A stretch of 64,000 nt of DNA, taken from DATKJY01 sp964540105. Its GTDB lineage: Bacteria > Zixibacteria > MSB-5A5 > GN15 > FEB-12. Both the position numbers and the translations under genes were made by a program. The notes beneath the pieces are model-generated. The model saw only the letters and a list, made by a program, of their open reading frames with translations, was not told the origin of the DNA and searched no databases. Location of the stretch: positions 124,001 to 188,000 of the forward strand of contig CAZILL010000002.1 in NCBI GenBank assembly GCA_964540105.1, given 5' to 3'. Of the stretch, positions 60,965 through 64,000 are shown piece after piece; the first letter of the stretch is position 1, and every line of letters begins with the position of its first letter.

Positions 60965-61597
60965 CTAAGCTTTCTTCTCCTGGCGACCGGTCTCATAGAT
61001 TTTGTCGATGATCCCGTACCCCTTCGCCTCGTCGGGCGACATGAAGTAATTGCGGTCGGTATCCTTCTCGACCTTCTCCAGCGGCTGGCCGGTGTGCTTG
61101 ACCAACAGCTCGTTGAGGCGACGTTTTGTCTTGGTGAATTCTTCGGTCATAATGACAATATCCGACACCTGCCCCTGAGTGCCGGCCATCGGCTGATGAA
61201 TCATGATTCGGCTGTTGGGCAGAGCCGCCCGCTTGCCGGCCGTACCGGCGGTCAGCAGAAAGGCGCCCATAGACGCCGCCAACCCCATGCAGGTGGTCAC
61301 CACGTCCGGTTTGATAAACTGCATGGTGTCGTAGATCGCAAGCCCGGCCGAAACCGATCCACCCGGCGAGTTGATATAGATGAAGATGTCCTTGTCGGGA
61401 TCTTCCGCATCCAAAAAGAGCATCTGGGCGATCACCAGATTTGCCACCTGATCGTCAATCGGTGTCCCGATGAAGATAATCCGATCCTTGAGCAGGCGCG
61501 AAAAGATATCGTAGGCGCGCTCGCCGCGACCGGTCTGCTCGACGACCATCGGTATCAGGTAGTTCCCGTACGCTTTGTCCATTATTTCGTCTTTCAT
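60965..61597 (-). CDS. clpP: ATP-dependent Clp protease proteolytic subunit ClpP
   Basis: This 210-residue serine protease forms the tetradecameric chamber used with ClpX. The triad is Ser109 in GLAASMGAFLL, His134 in MIHQPMAGTQG and Asp179 in VEKDTDRNYFM. The INSPGGSVSAGLAIYDTM segment forms the oxyanion region. A second ATG five codons downstream is possible. It lies between tig and clpX, the usual order in many bacteria. Confidence 0.98.
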   Translation of the reverse strand: MKDEIMDKAYGNYLIPMVVEQTGRGERAYDIFSRLLKDRIIFIGTPIDDQVANLVIAQMLFLDAEDPDKDIFIYINSPGGSVSAGLAIYDTMQFIKPDVVTTCMGLAASMGAFLLTAGTAGKRAALPNSRIMIHQPMAGTQGQVSDIVIMTEEFTKTKRRLNELLVKHTGQPLEKVEKDTDRNYFMSPDEAKGYGIIDKIYETGRQEKKA

Positions 61598-61634
61598 ATA
61601 CCGTCCGACCCTGTAATAAAGTGTTAACTCTTCT

Positions 61635-62897
61635 CTACTTTGCCCCCGGGACTGCCGATTTCGCTTTCCCCAGCAAGAACTGAAGGACTTTGTCTTCCAA
61701 GAGCGATTCCCGCAGACTCGTCACCTTGCCCGAGCGAGTCAGCGCCTCTCTGGCCTGCTCCAATGTCATATTGTTTCGCTCGGCAAACCCGCTAATCCAA
61801 TTTTCGGTATCTGAGGGCAAAACCTCAAGCTTTTCTTGCTCGGCCAGGGCATGTCTCAACAGGTCCCAGCGCATCGAATCGATCCCGTGCTGCCGATAAT
61901 CCTTGCGAATCTCCTCTTCCTTAACGTCGGGATAGTTCTTTTTGAAATCCTCGACGACCGAGTCAAGATACTCTTCGACCATCCCATCAGGAATCAGGAC
62001 CGGATTCACTGTACAGAGATGACGAACGATCTCCGCCTTTTGTGTGCGATATTGCGCGTCCCCCTTTTGTCTGGTTATATCCTCGCGGATTTTCAATCGC
62101 AACTCGAGCGCGGTTTCCGCCTGGCCGGTCTGTTTGGCGAACGCGTCGTCAAACTCCGGCATCAGTCGCTCTTTGACCGACTTGACTGTGCAGAGATACT
62201 TTAGCTCTGCTCCTGCGAAGAGAGCGTCTGAGTAGTCGCTCGGGTATTTTACCTCGATCTCCTTCTGGTCGCCGACTTTCATTCCGGGGAGCTGCTGGCG
62301 AAATTCCTTCACGGTCATGGCATTTCCCAAATCAACTTCGGAGTTCGGAAAGCTGTCGGTCTTGAGCACAAGTTTCGGGTCATGAATCTTCTTTAGGTCA
62401 ACAACGACCAGGTCCCCGTCGCGCGCCTCACGCTCTACGACGCGCAGATCGGAATATTTCTTGCGGATATACTCGACCACTTCACTGACCTCGTGATCTG
62501 CGACCTCAAGCGGCGCGGAGGTCACGGTCAGGTCGTCGTACTTGACCGTGGTCACTTCCGGCATCACTTCGACGGTCGCGCTGTACACAAGGCTGCCATC
62601 GTCGCCAAACTTCAGGTCTGTGAGCGTGGGCCGGGACGCGACATTGAGATCCTTCTCCTTGACCGCTTCGGGGAGAGTATCTTTGATCAGCTCATCAACG
62701 ACATCTGCCTTCACCTGTTCGGCGTACAGGCTCTTCACCAGATTCATCGGGGCCTTCCCTTTACGGAACCCCTTGAGCACGACCGAGCGCTTTACCTCGG
62801 CGAACATTTTGTCTGTTTCGGACTTCACCCGATCGGCCGGAACTTCGACCATCAGTTCCCGCTTGAGTCCTTCACCGTGTTTCAATTCAACTTTCAC
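61635..62897 (-). CDS. tig: trigger factor (ribosome-associated chaperone)
   Basis: Trigger factor binds near the ribosome exit tunnel and folds nascent chains. The 420-residue protein has the N-terminal ribosome-binding signature GFRKGKAPMNLVKSLY (about 44-59). The central FKBP-like PPIase region (about 150-240) is reduced and lacks strong FKBP motifs. The C-terminal helical chaperone domain follows (240-420). The start is GTG 62897 with GAGGG upstream; the family N-terminus fits. It heads tig-clpP-clpX and lies 46 bases downstream of a tRNA-Leu gene on the same strand. Confidence 0.95.
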   Translation of the reverse strand: MKVELKHGEGLKRELMVEVPADRVKSETDKMFAEVKRSVVLKGFRKGKAPMNLVKSLYAEQVKADVVDELIKDTLPEAVKEKDLNVASRPTLTDLKFGDDGSLVYSATVEVMPEVTTVKYDDLTVTSAPLEVADHEVSEVVEYIRKKYSDLRVVEREARDGDLVVVDLKKIHDPKLVLKTDSFPNSEVDLGNAMTVKEFRQQLPGMKVGDQKEIEVKYPSDYSDALFAGAELKYLCTVKSVKERLMPEFDDAFAKQTGQAETALELRLKIREDITRQKGDAQYRTQKAEIVRHLCTVNPVLIPDGMVEEYLDSVVEDFKKNYPDVKEEEIRKDYRQHGIDSMRWDLLRHALAEQEKLEVLPSDTENWISGFAERNNMTLEQAREALTRSGKVTSLRESLLEDKVLQFLLGKAKSAVPGAK

Positions 62898-62946
62898 AAA
62901 CCCTCACTCCAAAGGAGAAATCTATTTTTGTCAATGCGATGCCTGG

Positions 62947-63028
<82 letters not shown>

Positions 63029-63275
63029 GCCTATTGTCCGGCAATACGTTACGAAAACGCACTCCGGTCGGCAAGCGATTCTTGAGGGGGGACCGAAAAG
63101 GGAGCTTTGAAGCTGCGGCGCCGGTTTCACGCGATCAGCGTGCAACTCGTCCCACACAAACGGATGCCCATGATCCTTCAGCGGAAGGGAAGTTTCTCTG
63201 ATCAGATGCAGCTGGGTCAGGAGCGGGAGGTATTGTAACCCGCCCGCTTTGCCTCACCGAACCACTATCGCGCCT

Positions 63276-63767
63276 CTACTTCTTACCCTCAGTACCGGCC
63301 GGTTTCGGTTTGGCGGTCATCGCCGCCATCGCCTCGGCGCTCTTCTTGCCGAAGTCCTGAATCTTCGCGACCATGGTCGAATCACTCGACGTGTACACGA
63401 CAATAATCGATTCCCCGCGATCAATTTGATCGGGCATCACGCCCGACATCATCAACTGCCCCAGCGTCGTGCAATGCGGACAAGTGTATACCTGTTTGCC
63501 AGCCCGCAGGTCTTTGACTACCGACTGCATGGCTATTTGCGCCTTGTGAAACACCGGAATGAAGTCCTTTTCGATGTGCGTGATTGACAGCGTGCCGTTG
63601 TGCAAGTTGTGGTACTCGCTCTTCATATGTTCGACCAGCCCCGGCTGAGCGGCGAGCTTGTTGCAGAATTCGCACTTCTCGAGATCAAACCACGGACTCT
63701 CTTCGGCGACTGCCGCCAGCGTCAGCAGACTGACGGATGCCATGACTACGAGCAGGGTTCGACGCAT
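63276..63767 (-). CDS. exported protein with paired CxxC motifs, unknown function
   Basis: The 163-residue protein has a signal peptide (RRTLLVVMASVSLLTLAAVA) and two CxxC motifs, CEFC near residue 32 and CPHC near 97, with several histidines (VEHMKSEYHNLHNG) between them. This suggests a metal or haem-like site, or redox thiols. The C-terminus is Lys/Ala/Pro-rich. No family was recognised. I chose ATG 63767 because AAGGAGG lies just upstream and opens on the signal. It is a single gene. Confidence 0.75.
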   Translation of the reverse strand: MRRTLLVVMASVSLLTLAAVAEESPWFDLEKCEFCNKLAAQPGLVEHMKSEYHNLHNGTLSITHIEKDFIPVFHKAQIAMQSVVKDLRAGKQVYTCPHCTTLGQLMMSGVMPDQIDRGESIIVVYTSSDSTMVAKIQDFGKKSAEAMAAMTAKPKPAGTEGKK

Positions 63768-64000
63768 ACTATTCCTCCTTGGGTTATTTTGTGTGACATC
63801 GCTTGAACCGGCGAAAATATAATCGACGCTCACCGGAGTTGCAAGCTTGTCGATTCTGACGGGGCGATCACTACTCCTCTTAACGAATATCCTCGTGCTC
63901 TCCGAGGTGATTCGACAATGAACCGACCTCCATGATGCAAGAACTCCCTCTGGCCGCCACCAAAGGGAGTCTGTTGAGTTTGTTTAAGCTCCTGATCGCC

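Overview
The window reads as a chromosomal segment of an uncultivated Gram-negative bacterium of the FCB superphylum, most like candidate division Zixibacteria or a close relative. I infer this from large secreted proteins ending in FlgD-like Ig tails (the YPNPFNP signature) or in dockerin-type EF-hand pairs, from two TonB-dependent receptors, from a fused cbb3 oxidase subunit I/II and from strong GGAGG ribosome sites. This is inference from protein style; no rRNA marker is present. There is no transposase, phage gene, integrase or CRISPR array, so the segment looks like stable core chromosome with an accessory secretome. Layout. 1-4.3 kb (minus strand): a partial class V aminotransferase, a small membrane protein and an NAD-dependent epimerase in one operon; YjbQ and RNA 2',3'-cyclic phosphodiesterase; a glutathione peroxidase with two possible starts. 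4.5-17.5 kb: two TonB-dependent receptors, a YdjY-like secreted protein and two giant secreted proteins with FlgD-like tails. 17.7-26 kb (plus strand): a complete cbb3 oxidase locus (ccoI, ccoS, fused ccoNO, ccoQ, ccoP, ccoG, ccoH-like, TauE/SafE-like), followed by a DinB-like protein. 26.5-31 kb: a possible small RNA, a DUF4342 protein, a Ser/Thr kinase with TolB-like and TPR parts, and a divergent GAF-SpoIIE phosphatase. 31-37 kb: a dockerin-tailed subtilase, a beta-propeller protein, a noncoding gap rich in palindromes, and a thrombospondin-type-3 plus dockerin protein. 37-46 kb: two tRNA-Lys genes, the lon-engB-purA-FKBP operon, a tail-anchored pseudokinase and a PcrA/UvrD helicase. 46-52 kb: a DUF5916 outer-membrane protein, a STAS protein divergent from an ECF sigma/anti-sigma pair, and small genes. 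52-55.5 kb: an operon with a DUF4398-like lipoprotein, two L,D-transpeptidases and a lipoprotein that looks like an inactive relative of them. 56-64 kb: an MsrB-MsrA fusion, a NodB-like deacetylase, a small beta-barrel protein, a VOC protein, clpX-clpP-tig with tRNA-Leu upstream, and a secreted Cys-motif protein. How the parts work together. The oxidase block encodes structural subunits, copper supply and assembly factors for microaerobic respiration. Lon, ClpXP, trigger factor, FKBP, GPx and MsrBA form a protein-quality and oxidative-damage set. The kinase/phosphatase, STAS and sigma/anti-sigma genes show layered signalling. The most unusual items are the pseudokinase, the cell-wall operon with a seemingly dead transpeptidase-like member, the anti-sigma factor with a repeated periplasmic sensor, and two structured noncoding regions (26.53-26.66 kb and 34.1-34.55 kb). 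I found no clear wholly new multi-gene system.
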